From: Cocleimonas flava
GTDB taxonomy: Bacteria > Pseudomonadota > Gammaproteobacteria > Thiotrichales > Thiotrichaceae
Assembly (NCBI RefSeq): GCF_004339015.1
Contig: NZ_SMFQ01000003.1
Location: forward strand, 1,054,001 to 1,118,000
Length of the DNA: 64,000 bases
Reading direction: 5' to 3'
The translations under genes and the position numbers were made by a program. Below are positions 34,744-43,654 of the stretch, one piece after another. Position 1 is the first letter of the stretch. Every line of letters starts with the position of its first letter. The notes under the pieces are model-generated. The model was not told where the DNA came from, made no database searches, and was given only the letters and a program-made list of their open reading frames with translations.

Positions 34744-35229
34744 ATGAACAAAGGAACCTTAACTTTTTTCTGCGGGAAAATGGGCGCAGGAAAATCTACC
34801 CAATCGATTGCGATTGCACAACAAAGTAATGCCATCCTACTTTCTGAAGATGAATGGTTAAGCTCACTATTCCCAAATAAAATTTCGACTCTAGAAGATT
34901 ATATAAAATACTCAAATCGACTGAAGCCACAGATTAAAAAGCTTGTTCAAGCGCTATTAAATACAGGAACAGATGTGGTTATGGACTTCCCTGCGAATAC
35001 CGTTTCTCAAAGAGATTGGTTTCGCCGTATTTTTGAAGAAGTGGATGCTCAGCACAGAATGATTTACATCGACCTACCCGATGAAGTCTGTTTAAAACAC
35101 ATAGAAAAAAGACGTTTACAACAGCCTGAAAGGGCGCAAACTGATACTGAAGAGATGTTTCATCGAGTGACTCAATATTTTGAAGCCCCAGATTCGTCAG
35201 AAGGCTTTACTGTTGAAGTCAGTCAATAG
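34744..35229 (+). CDS. AAA/zeta-like P-loop kinase
   Basis: A 161-residue P-loop protein with Walker A GKMGAGKST at about 11-19, an acidic ILLSEDEWLSSLFP segment, and VVMDFPANTVSQRDWFRRI. The late R-rich KRRLQQPERAQTDTEEMFHR resembles small-molecule kinases of the zeta/AAA_33 group. Substrate unknown. The methyltransferase gene starts 79 nt downstream. Confidence 0.75.
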   Translation: MNKGTLTFFCGKMGAGKSTQSIAIAQQSNAILLSEDEWLSSLFPNKISTLEDYIKYSNRLKPQIKKLVQALLNTGTDVVMDFPANTVSQRDWFRRIFEEVDAQHRMIYIDLPDEVCLKHIEKRRLQQPERAQTDTEEMFHRVTQYFEAPDSSEGFTVEVSQ

Positions 35230-35308
35230 AAAATATCAGGAACACTTAAAAGCTTAGCCAAAAGGACTTGGCAAAGAATCAATAATTTATCAATCGTCAG
35301 GAAATCAG

Positions 35309-35956
35309 ATGAGCAAAGATTTTTTTAAACAAAAAGCGGGCATTTACGAGACAGATGAAAAGCGTGTTTCCAATGTCGATAATATCGCCAATACCGTGCT
35401 TGAAAATGTCAGCCTGAATCAGACTATGCATTTGATGGATTTTGGCGCTGGTACTGGCCTACTGCTTGAACGCATTGCACCGTATGTTAAAAAAATAACG
35501 GCAATCGATATTTCGAAGTCGATGATTGAGCAGCTCGAAAAAAAGCAAGACAGTCTTGAGTGTGAAATAGATATTCGACAGATTGATTTAGTTACAGAAA
35601 ATATCAGCGATTCATTCGATGGCATCATATCGTCGATGACGATGCATCATGTGGATGATATTGAGGCAATGTTCTCCAAATTCTATAACTTATTAGAAGA
35701 TGGTGGAGTCATTGCCATCGCAGATCTTGATGAAGAAGACGGCAGCTTCCACACGGAAGATACAGGCGTTTATCACTTTGGTTTCAAACGCGATGTCATT
35801 GCAAATGCCGCCAAACAAGCAGGCTTCCAAGACGTTGCAGTCATTGATGCGAGCGTGATGCACAAACCTTATGGTGATTTCCCGATCTTTTTACTGACCG
35901 CCGGAAAACCACCCTGCATAGCTTTAGGCATCTCGTTATATAGATTAAGTGATTAG
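35309..35956 (+). CDS. Class I SAM-dependent methyltransferase
   Basis: The 215 residues carry the Rossmann-type SAM site: LMDFGAGTGLLLERI near 43-57, ITAIDISKSMIEQLEKK, and FDGIISSMTMHHVDD near 108-122. A C-terminal ADLDEEDGSFH segment follows. It resembles UbiE/Coq5-like small-molecule methyltransferases, with no substrate implied. Confidence 0.88.
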   Translation: MSKDFFKQKAGIYETDEKRVSNVDNIANTVLENVSLNQTMHLMDFGAGTGLLLERIAPYVKKITAIDISKSMIEQLEKKQDSLECEIDIRQIDLVTENISDSFDGIISSMTMHHVDDIEAMFSKFYNLLEDGGVIAIADLDEEDGSFHTEDTGVYHFGFKRDVIANAAKQAGFQDVAVIDASVMHKPYGDFPIFLLTAGKPPCIALGISLYRLSD

Positions 35957-35964
35957 CTTTTCAA

Positions 35965-36495
35965 CTAAATGACTTCTTCAATAATACTTACCAATAACGC
36001 TTTGATTTCTTTGGTTTCCGGAGCTCTCGGATCTGGCTCTCTAAAGCTAAGATAAACCGTTTCTGGCTCGTCATGCAAAACATAGATAGCAATCGCATAA
36101 GGGCATAACACGATGTTGTGTGGATTTGCACCTACCAAGGCGTGTGATAAATTCGCCTTACAAAACAGTAATATTTCGGCATCATCATAGACAGGGGTAG
36201 TTACACCAGCGATTTCAGCGGTGTTTTCTAACATGGTTTTAGCATGCGATGTGTAACTGATTACTAAACCTTCCGCCGATATGGCAGCCAGTAAATCTTC
36301 TTTAGCATCAGCAAAACTGGATTCTGTACTGAAAACATTGGCAAATTCAGGGTACTTAGCCTTCTCGCCTGATGCAGACTCGGTTTTTGATGGCGTTGCC
36401 GCATTTACAGCTGCATCACCGTTTAGGTTTTTAAATAACTCCGATGCTGCGATACCGCACACAACAAACAAAACCAAGATGAATATTTTTTTCAT
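35965..36495 (-). CDS. DUF302-domain protein with membrane leader
   Basis: A 176-residue protein with an N-terminal hydrophobic leader (MKKIFILVLFVVCGIAASEL). A linker and a DUF302 domain follow from about residue 60 (DAKEDLLAAISAEGLVISY, AEILLFCKANLSHALVGANP, LCPYAIAIYVL). DUF302 proteins are often periplasmic and of unknown function. Confidence 0.85.
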   Translation of the reverse strand: MKKIFILVLFVVCGIAASELFKNLNGDAAVNAATPSKTESASGEKAKYPEFANVFSTESSFADAKEDLLAAISAEGLVISYTSHAKTMLENTAEIAGVTTPVYDDAEILLFCKANLSHALVGANPHNIVLCPYAIAIYVLHDEPETVYLSFREPDPRAPETKEIKALLVSIIEEVI

Positions 36496-36585
36496 TTAAC
36501 TACCCTATTCCAACATAAATCATGTTTTTCTATCAATTTATAAGTATAAACCTAACGCATCCAGGCTGTTTAAACATTTTTTTGA

Positions 36586-36612
36586 CACCCCCCACCTTTG
36601 GGGCTTTTTTTT
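36586..36612 (+). repeat. C6TACTT element, variant
   Basis: CACCCCCCACCTTT, then GGGGC and eight T. It lies in a divergent gap between the DUF302 gene and the APC permease gene. Confidence 0.8.
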
Positions 36613-36746
36613 AAATCGAATACCTATATAACTATTGATAATTAGTGATAACTAGCGAGAACAGCTAACAATTCATTAAATGATATATATCACTGATCCG
36701 CCGCTTATAACTTTTCAGCCTGAATAATTAAGCGCAAGATAGAATT

Positions 36747-38102
36747 ATGAAGAAGGTAGAGAAAATTCAACTTAAGCGCTGTTTGAGTTTAAGCGAAATC
36801 GTTATCTATGGCGTTGGACTAATACTAGGCGCTGGCATCTATGTGCTGATTGGTTCTGCGGCAGGTATTGCAGGCAATATGTTGTGGTTGTCTTTCACCT
36901 TGGCGGCAATTGTGGCGAGTTTTACGGCGATGAGTTATGCCGAACTCGCCGCTATTTTCCCCGAGGCCGGGGCTGAATATATCTATGCCAAAAATGCGTT
37001 TGGCTGGGATAAGATGGCGTGGGTGTTTGGCTTTATCGCTATTGTGATTGGCTTTACAACTGCAAGTGCGGTAGCCCTTGGTTTTGCGCGTTACCTCTCC
37101 TATTTCATCCCGATGAATCAGGTGATACTGGCCATTGGTTTGTTAGTGCTAATGACTGGCATCAATTTCTGGGGTATCAAAGAATCCGCACGTTTTAATG
37201 CATTAGCGACCACGATCGAAGTCGGCGGTTTGGTATTGCTGATTGCCATTGGTGGTTACTTCATCTTCAAGGGTGATATCCCGTTAGCAAACCTGACTGA
37301 ATTCCCCCCTCTACAGGAAGGTAGTCCTATAAGCTGGTTACCTGTGGTGTCTGCCAGTGCCTTGATTTTCTTCGCTTATATGGGTTTTGAAGATATAGCG
37401 AATATTGCCGAAGAAGCAGAAAACCCGGCGCAAACCTTACCCAAAGCTTTTATTTATGCCTTATTAATTTCAACCATCATTTATATTTTGGTGGCAGTTG
37501 TTTCTGTGAGCGTTATCCCCTTTTCTGAGTTGGCTAAAGCTGAGCAACCTTTGTCGATGATCATGTCAAAATTAATCGGTGGTTTCAGCCCTGAACTCAT
37601 CGCTTTGATCGCATTATTCGCCACGGCAAACACCGTGTTAATTACACTCATTGTGTGTGCCAGAATGATGTATGGCATGGCAAAATCAAACTCTTTTCCT
37701 CGGATCTTAGCCAGCGTGCATAAGACCCGTCAAACGCCTTATGTTGCGATCATAGTGACAGGTTTTATTTCAATTATCTTTTTATTTTTCAAAAAGGTAG
37801 AAGTCCTTGCTGCGATTTCAGATGTCGGTATTTTTATTCTATTCTTCATCGTTAATCTTAGTAATATTGTGTTGCGATATCGTCGACCCGATATCCACCG
37901 AGTGTGGCGAGCACCTTTCAATATTGGACGTTTACCGGTGCTCTCAGTGCTCGGTGTTCTGAGCTGCCTTTTCATGCTGGTCAATATCAATCACCCTGTT
38001 CATCTTGGCGATAAAACCTACTCAGCGCAGTTGGTAGGTATGTGTATATTTGCCTTGGCTATTCCCTTGTCATTTGTCTTTAACCGTAGACCCAAAGTCT
38101 AA
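36747..38102 (+). CDS. APC-family amino acid permease
   Basis: This 451-residue permease has about 12 membrane segments. The early GVGLILGAGIYVLIGSAAG near 20-38 is the APC substrate-binding helix 1, and FFAYMGFEDIANIAEEAENP near 210-229 is the helix 6 block. It probably imports amino acids or amines. The substrate is not readable. Confidence 0.9.
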   Translation: MKKVEKIQLKRCLSLSEIVIYGVGLILGAGIYVLIGSAAGIAGNMLWLSFTLAAIVASFTAMSYAELAAIFPEAGAEYIYAKNAFGWDKMAWVFGFIAIVIGFTTASAVALGFARYLSYFIPMNQVILAIGLLVLMTGINFWGIKESARFNALATTIEVGGLVLLIAIGGYFIFKGDIPLANLTEFPPLQEGSPISWLPVVSASALIFFAYMGFEDIANIAEEAENPAQTLPKAFIYALLISTIIYILVAVVSVSVIPFSELAKAEQPLSMIMSKLIGGFSPELIALIALFATANTVLITLIVCARMMYGMAKSNSFPRILASVHKTRQTPYVAIIVTGFISIIFLFFKKVEVLAAISDVGIFILFFIVNLSNIVLRYRRPDIHRVWRAPFNIGRLPVLSVLGVLSCLFMLVNINHPVHLGDKTYSAQLVGMCIFALAIPLSFVFNRRPKV

Positions 38103-38192
38103 AAACGTATTTATCTGTTTTTTGATTTTTGTCTGGATGCTCAGAATAGTCTGCTGATAAACTAAAATCATAAATAATAAGAGGACTTAAGA

Positions 38193-38585
38193 ATGCCTTC
38201 AAAACTAAGAGAGTGGTTCGACGAATTAGGTCATTTAAATCATTTAGACAAGAAAGATATTACCTTGCAGAGAGCCTTTGCAGTGGTGATTTATCATGTT
38301 ATCAACGCCGACAAAGTAGAGACTGAAAAAGAGAAAAAACGCTTCAGTAGCTTCTTTAAAAACGATTTTTCTCTGGATAATCTAGAAATCGATCAATTGC
38401 ATCGGGAAGCTTCACAATTCGATAAAGATTTCGACACGTATCTGGATGTCTTAAAAGAGAAAATTGGCGCTTATCCAGAAGTTGAATTGAAATTGATGCA
38501 AACCTTAAATTCCATCATGGTGACTGAGGGTTTTAATGAAAAAGAATTTTTAGAATTTGAAAAGATTCGGGATGCTTTGTTTTAA
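38193..38585 (+). CDS. TerB-like helical protein
   Basis: A 130-residue all-helical acidic protein. ALQRAFAVVIYHVINADK-like and KEFLEFEKIRDALF segments recall the tellurite resistance TerB fold. The match is weak, so this is a fold guess. AGAGGAC precedes the ATG by 8 nt. Confidence 0.6.
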   Translation: MPSKLREWFDELGHLNHLDKKDITLQRAFAVVIYHVINADKVETEKEKKRFSSFFKNDFSLDNLEIDQLHREASQFDKDFDTYLDVLKEKIGAYPEVELKLMQTLNSIMVTEGFNEKEFLEFEKIRDALF

Positions 38586-38754
38586 ATATTGTTTTAAATA
38601 TTTTTTTAAAATATTTAAATTAACTTTAACTGAATTTAATTGCCTTTAAGCCCCTTTTTAGCGCGTTTATTCAGTTCTATTCATTATCAGTTAAGTCACG
38701 AAGAGTTAATATCAGGCAATCCAATCCAATGACAAAAATAAGGATTCCGTTGCG

Positions 38755-40137
38755 ATGAAATACTGGTTTGACAAAAGTGCTACAAAAAATAATATCGTTA
38801 TTCTCACGAGTAAAGCACTTGTAGTAGCATCTGCGGATGAAGCCTCTCAAGATAATGTTGAAACTCAATTAAAAGCCAATAGTCATCCCAAAACGATATT
38901 TGGCCCAAAAGGTTTTAAAATTATTTCATTTGTCGCGATTAAGGATTTAAAAAGTATCAGTGTCGATGGCAACCTGGAAATAAGTTATCAAACGCCGAAA
39001 CAACTGATCACAGAAAATATTAGCTTTGATAGTGCCAAATCAAAATTAGAGTGCATGGGTTACATTAAAAAGCTTACGCTTAAAAACGACGCATCCAGTG
39101 AAAGCAATAAATCGTCAGAGGCTAAAAGTACCCCGGAAGCAAGCCCAGAAAGAGATAAAGATGGAATACCAACATCTACCGCATTCACAGTAAAAACCAA
39201 TAAAGAAGTCAAAAAGAAGCCTAGATTCAATATCAACTTTCAACCGCTTATATTGCCATTAATTAGTCTAGCTATGGCAATTGGAGCCGCCTTCCTCCTC
39301 TACCCCAAGTTAAACGTCATTGCATATGCGCTCGGTGGTATTTGGGCATTGGCTAGCTTGTTTTTCTTATATCTTGGCTTCAAAAAACCATCAGAAGATG
39401 ATGAAACTTATGTTGAACCGGCAAAAGATGATGAAGCAAATCAATCAGCACTGGCAAAACTATCAGAGAAGATATTCAGCGTATTAAAACCAGCCTATGT
39501 TTTAGGACTAGCCGCTATCGCCGTTGGCGCGCTATATTTTGTTATACCTGATGAACTACGCGGACCTTCATCACTTTATCAAGCCGTTCAAACGCGATTA
39601 ACCAGCGGTGCAGATGGGTCATCTATTCAGAGTTATTTAGACAAAGGCGCTGATATCAATTACATGGCTGAGGATGGCTCGACACCACTTATTACGGCAT
39701 TAAATTTCAGTGAAGAGAATTTAGCAATCGAGCTAATTAACAGAGGTGCTGCCTTAAGCACCCAATTCGTGGGTCAAACACCCTTGGATTTAGCGATTGA
39801 AGCTTCTTTAGATAAAGCCGTAAAAAGCATGCTTAATAAAGAAATGGTCACCAGCAACCCACAAGATTTATTGATACGTGGCATTTCAAGCGGATTAAAC
39901 TACGAAAACCTTAAGATCATTGCTGATTCGGGCATGGATATGAATCATATGGATGAGGAAGGTTTAACCGCATTGGGAATCGCACTTCTATTCGGGGCAG
40001 AACCAAAGGTTGTGAAATTACTTCTGGACCGTGGCGCATCTATTGACATTAAAGTCGGCGACATTACCCCTTTAGAATTTGCAAAATTACGCGGATATAC
40101 CGAAATCACTGCGATGCTGGAACAACATAGCTCTTAA
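38755..40137 (+). CDS. Membrane-anchored ankyrin-repeat protein
   Basis: The 460 residues fall into three parts. An N-terminal PH-like/beta region (1-120) starts MKYWFDKSATKNNIVI. Three membrane segments follow at about 162-180, 186-206 and 245-263. The C-terminal part has ankyrin repeats (DGSTPLITALNFSEENLA, GQTPLDLAIEASLDK, GLTALGIALLFG, ITPLEFAKLRGYTEI). The repeats are probably the partner-binding part. It is unrelated in layout to the exported ankyrin protein at 13 kb. Confidence 0.8.
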   Translation: MKYWFDKSATKNNIVILTSKALVVASADEASQDNVETQLKANSHPKTIFGPKGFKIISFVAIKDLKSISVDGNLEISYQTPKQLITENISFDSAKSKLECMGYIKKLTLKNDASSESNKSSEAKSTPEASPERDKDGIPTSTAFTVKTNKEVKKKPRFNINFQPLILPLISLAMAIGAAFLLYPKLNVIAYALGGIWALASLFFLYLGFKKPSEDDETYVEPAKDDEANQSALAKLSEKIFSVLKPAYVLGLAAIAVGALYFVIPDELRGPSSLYQAVQTRLTSGADGSSIQSYLDKGADINYMAEDGSTPLITALNFSEENLAIELINRGAALSTQFVGQTPLDLAIEASLDKAVKSMLNKEMVTSNPQDLLIRGISSGLNYENLKIIADSGMDMNHMDEEGLTALGIALLFGAEPKVVKLLLDRGASIDIKVGDITPLEFAKLRGYTEITAMLEQHSS

Positions 40138-40179
40138 TCTAGTTCTTACGCTAGTTAATAACCCAGATATTCATTACGT

Positions 40180-40207
40180 AAAAAAAGTGCCCCAAAGGTG
40201 GGGGGTG
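40180..40207 (-). repeat. C6TACTT element, variant
   Basis: On the minus strand: CACCCCCCACCTTT, then GGGGCAC and seven T. It lies downstream of the HAD gene and between convergent genes. Confidence 0.8.
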
Positions 40208-40214
40208 CCTTTGT

Positions 40215-40243
40215 ATTTAATTTAATTTAATTTAATTTAATTA
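40215..40243. repeat. 5-bp tandem array (ATTTA)
   Basis: About six uninterrupted copies of ATTTA just before the 3' end of the HAD gene. Confidence 0.8.
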
Positions 40244-40255
40244 TTACTAGTTAAA

Positions 40256-41017
40256 CTAAACCTTAGCAGCAGTCAGAAATGATTCTAAACCAATGACTTC
40301 TATACCATTTTGTCGCGCTATCTGCTGTTGACTGGAAGTATTGTAACCCCAATCCACCAATTGCAGTTTGACTGACGATAAGGCGGGATTTTCTTGAACA
40401 CCTAATAAAGTTGGCAAGCGGTCCTCGACAAAGATAATCTCTCTTTCGGGATATTTTTCAACCAGCTTTTCTAGCACCGCCTGTTTTGATAGTTTTCTAT
40501 CTAAACCAAACAATCGATCATCAGCCAATTCGATATGATTGCCTTGCAGGGTTTTCTTTACGAAGCGCTCTTGTTTGGTGGTGATGATTAACCAGTCTTC
40601 CTTATTCAAGTTTCTTAATTTATCTGCAACGCCATCAAACAAAGGATTCTTTGATAACCACTGCGTTTCGTCCTGTTCAATCAAATTATCGCGGATTCTG
40701 CCAAACAGCATTTGTAACGCATCTTTATTGAAGTCATTTTCTGTCAGTAGATTTTGCATTTGCGCATGATAATTACTGCATTCCACATCCAAATCGATAT
40801 TTTGATGGAGTAAACGCATAATCAAAGGCGCTTCGTATCCAACTTCCAGACATGGGCGCATTTTCACAAACGCTTCAATACGGGCTTCTGTAATGGCTTC
40901 ATCTTGCATATCAGGCCATAGCGCTTGAGCTGCCATCCATGAAGTACCAGCTGTTTCAATTGCGCTGTGGCAAATGACCCCGTCAAAATCGAGGGCGTAA
41001 AGTGTATTTGAATTCAT
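40256..41017 (-). CDS. HAD-family hydrolase
   Basis: The HAD motif I YALDFDGVICHSA lies at residues 5-17 from the start chosen here (ATG at 41017). The later DWLIITTKQ is motif II and IIFVEDRLPTLLG is motif IV. It probably dephosphorylates a small metabolite. The frame is open 18 codons further upstream, but that stretch reads through a dispersed element, so I exclude it. About 253 residues. Confidence 0.85.
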   Translation of the reverse strand: MNSNTLYALDFDGVICHSAIETAGTSWMAAQALWPDMQDEAITEARIEAFVKMRPCLEVGYEAPLIMRLLHQNIDLDVECSNYHAQMQNLLTENDFNKDALQMLFGRIRDNLIEQDETQWLSKNPLFDGVADKLRNLNKEDWLIITTKQERFVKKTLQGNHIELADDRLFGLDRKLSKQAVLEKLVEKYPEREIIFVEDRLPTLLGVQENPALSSVKLQLVDWGYNTSSQQQIARQNGIEVIGLESFLTAAKV

Positions 41018-41050
41018 ACTAATAATTATAGAGTGGTCGATAGATAATGA

Positions 41051-41078
41051 CACCCCCCTACTTTGGGGCACTTTTTTT
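41051..41078 (+). repeat. C6TACTT element, exact core (model copy)
   Basis: Exact core, then TGGGGCAC and seven T. It lies just upstream of the HAD start and downstream of no plus-strand gene. Confidence 0.9.
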
Positions 41079-41247
41079 ATTTTAGAAACAGAAGTATTGT
41101 TTACATTGTAAGAATTCGCTGGTGAACTGAATAACCACGTGATTTAACAACGAATTGATCAAACAGCTAATTGATTAAACAAATGAGAGTCTTTTTTGTT
41201 AATCTGGTCAGTAACCTACTCATTAGAAACCCTATGAAAGTGACTCA

Positions 41248-43647
41248 ATGATAAAAAACACAACCACAAAAATGTTTATTCATTCCTTTTTGCTGTTTGG
41301 ACTCATTTTATTACTATCATCTTGTAAAACTGACACAGAAACACAGACTATTCCCAGAGTGGTCGCTGAGAAACAAACTTACGATTTTCAGCAACACGTT
41401 AAACCCATCATCGAACACAAATGTATCTCTTGTCATGCCTGCTATGACGCTCCCTGTCAGTTAAAAATGCAATCTGCAGAAGGAGTTGATCGTGGCGCTA
41501 GCAAAATTAAAGTCTATGATGGCGGACGCTTAGAAAATGAATCACCTACCCGTTTATTTGTTGATGCTCAAACCACTGAAGAATGGCGTAACAAAGGGTT
41601 TATTTCTGTTTTGGAAAAAAGCATATCTGCAGACAAGACACAAAATAATTCGTTATTGCGCAATATGATTGAGCTTGGTCAGAAGAACCCACTACCTGCG
41701 AATAAGCAAATACCAGATTCGATCGAACTAGGCTTAAAACGCAAGAATTTTTGCCCAACGACAGGTGAGTTTTCAGAGTACGCCGATGATAATCCACATG
41801 GGGGAATGCCTCTGGCAGTGACAGGGCTCTCTAAAAAAGAAACGAATATCCTGACCACCTGGCTTGATGAAGGCGCCAAAGTTACGCCTTTATCCATAAA
41901 AATTTCTGAATCTGAAAAAGCATTGATCCAGCAATGGGAGACATGGCTTAACAGTGACGACAAACGTACTAAATTAGTGGCGCGTTATGTATACGAGCAT
42001 TTATACCTTGGCCACTTATATTTGCAAACAGATGACACAGAGACTGATACTACTAATCAAACCACGCAGTTTTATACCTTAGAACGCTCTTACACACCCA
42101 GTGGTGAAGCCGTTATACCGGTGAAAACAGTGAGGCCGTTTGATGATCCCGAAAAGCCTTTTTACTATCGATTGACTCCGATTACAGAAACCATCGTGCA
42201 TAAAACGCACATTATCTACCCATTTGATCAACAGCGTTTACAGCAGTATCAAGACTTGTTTCTTCAAGCTGAGTGGACGGTAAATAAGCTCCCTGGTTAC
42301 AGTTATCAGGAGAAGTCGAACCCCTTTATCACCTATCAAGCGATACCCGCCAAACTCAGGTATCAGTTTTTATTGAATGATGCCGAATATTTTGTACGTA
42401 ACTTCATTCGAGGTCCCGTTTGCCGCGGTCAAATAGCCACCAACGTTATTCGCGATCAATTCTGGGTGATGTTTGAAAACCCCAAATACGAGATTTATAC
42501 CAATAATGACGAATACCAAAACTCAGTAAATTCATATCTGGGTTTACCGGGTGAAAAAACATCTCTTAGTGACTTAGGCACAGAATGGTTTAAATACAGT
42601 GAAAAGCGCAATAAGTATCTGAATACCCGGGAAAAACAATACCGCAAAACCTATCCTGAAGGTGCGACGACACAACATATCTGGAATGGAGATAAAACCA
42701 ACGAAAATGCATTCTTGAGTATTTTTCGACACCATGACAGCGCATCGGTAACGACAGGCTGGTTAGGTGAAATACCGCTAACCACATGGATGATGGACTA
42801 CCCTTTATTTGAGCGCACCTATTATGAATTGGTTGCCAGTTTCGATGTCTTTGGCAATGTTTCTCATCAGGCACAAACGCGTCTTTATTTTGATTTAATT
42901 CGCAATGGCGCAGAAGTGAATTTTTTACGATTACTTCCTCCAGAATCCCGCGAAAAAACCTACGAGAGTTGGTATCAGTCAGCGGCGAAAATTAAAACAG
43001 AAATCACCTATCATGAACTTGATGATAAATCACCGACGGCCATTCGTTACAAGACTAAAGATACTTACTCAGAAGTTTTGCAGTCACTATTAGATCAATA
43101 CCCTCGATTAACCCAAAAACAGGATACGATTAACCGCTGTGATACAGCGTGTAGAGATGCGTTAAGTAAAAAATCAACAACAGATAAAATCAATTTAAGT
43201 TTGTCTCAAATTGCAGCAAAGCCAGCCAAAAAACTGGCTGCTATTGAATGGCTACCAGAGGTGAGCTTTGTTCGGGTAGAACTGCCTGATCAACAAGTGC
43301 AAAGCTATTCACTATTAAGAAATCGACGCCACAGCAGCGTGTCATTCATGCTTGGTGAGGAATTACGTTATCAGGAAGAATTAGATACGTTAACCATTTT
43401 ACCCAAGCTCATTGGTAGCTATCCAAATTTGATGTTCAATCTCAAAAGCACCGAGATTGATGCGTTCGTCGCACAACTCGAAAAAGTAGGCTCGGAAAAA
43501 GCCTTCAATCAACTGATAGAAAAATGGGGAGTGCGACGCATGAGCCCTGATTTCTGGAATGTGTTACACGGATTCACCGAGAACATGCTAACAGAGCAAC
43601 CCTTAGAGTCAGGCATTTATGATATTAATCGCTATGGTCGATGGTAA
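41248..43647 (+). CDS. cti: Periplasmic fatty acid cis/trans isomerase
   Basis: Cti converts cis unsaturated membrane fatty acids to trans, stiffening the membrane under solvent or heat stress. The 799 residues fit the family. A lipoprotein-type leader ends LLSSC (Cys26), and the c-type heme motif CISCH lies at about 59-63, with further CHACYDAPC. The large Cti domain follows, with FIRGPVCRGQIATNVIRDQFW near 388-408, split at GPVCRGQIA, and a closing YDINRYGRW. It is transcribed alone. Confidence 0.93.
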   Translation: MIKNTTTKMFIHSFLLFGLILLLSSCKTDTETQTIPRVVAEKQTYDFQQHVKPIIEHKCISCHACYDAPCQLKMQSAEGVDRGASKIKVYDGGRLENESPTRLFVDAQTTEEWRNKGFISVLEKSISADKTQNNSLLRNMIELGQKNPLPANKQIPDSIELGLKRKNFCPTTGEFSEYADDNPHGGMPLAVTGLSKKETNILTTWLDEGAKVTPLSIKISESEKALIQQWETWLNSDDKRTKLVARYVYEHLYLGHLYLQTDDTETDTTNQTTQFYTLERSYTPSGEAVIPVKTVRPFDDPEKPFYYRLTPITETIVHKTHIIYPFDQQRLQQYQDLFLQAEWTVNKLPGYSYQEKSNPFITYQAIPAKLRYQFLLNDAEYFVRNFIRGPVCRGQIATNVIRDQFWVMFENPKYEIYTNNDEYQNSVNSYLGLPGEKTSLSDLGTEWFKYSEKRNKYLNTREKQYRKTYPEGATTQHIWNGDKTNENAFLSIFRHHDSASVTTGWLGEIPLTTWMMDYPLFERTYYELVASFDVFGNVSHQAQTRLYFDLIRNGAEVNFLRLLPPESREKTYESWYQSAAKIKTEITYHELDDKSPTAIRYKTKDTYSEVLQSLLDQYPRLTQKQDTINRCDTACRDALSKKSTTDKINLSLSQIAAKPAKKLAAIEWLPEVSFVRVELPDQQVQSYSLLRNRRHSSVSFMLGEELRYQEELDTLTILPKLIGSYPNLMFNLKSTEIDAFVAQLEKVGSEKAFNQLIEKWGVRRMSPDFWNVLHGFTENMLTEQPLESGIYDINRYGRW

Positions 43648-43654
43648 CGAGTGC

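Noticed and set aside
41018-41071. N-terminal extension of the HAD hydrolase
   Set aside because: The extra 18 codons overlap a dispersed element, and the HAD motif begins right after the internal ATG.
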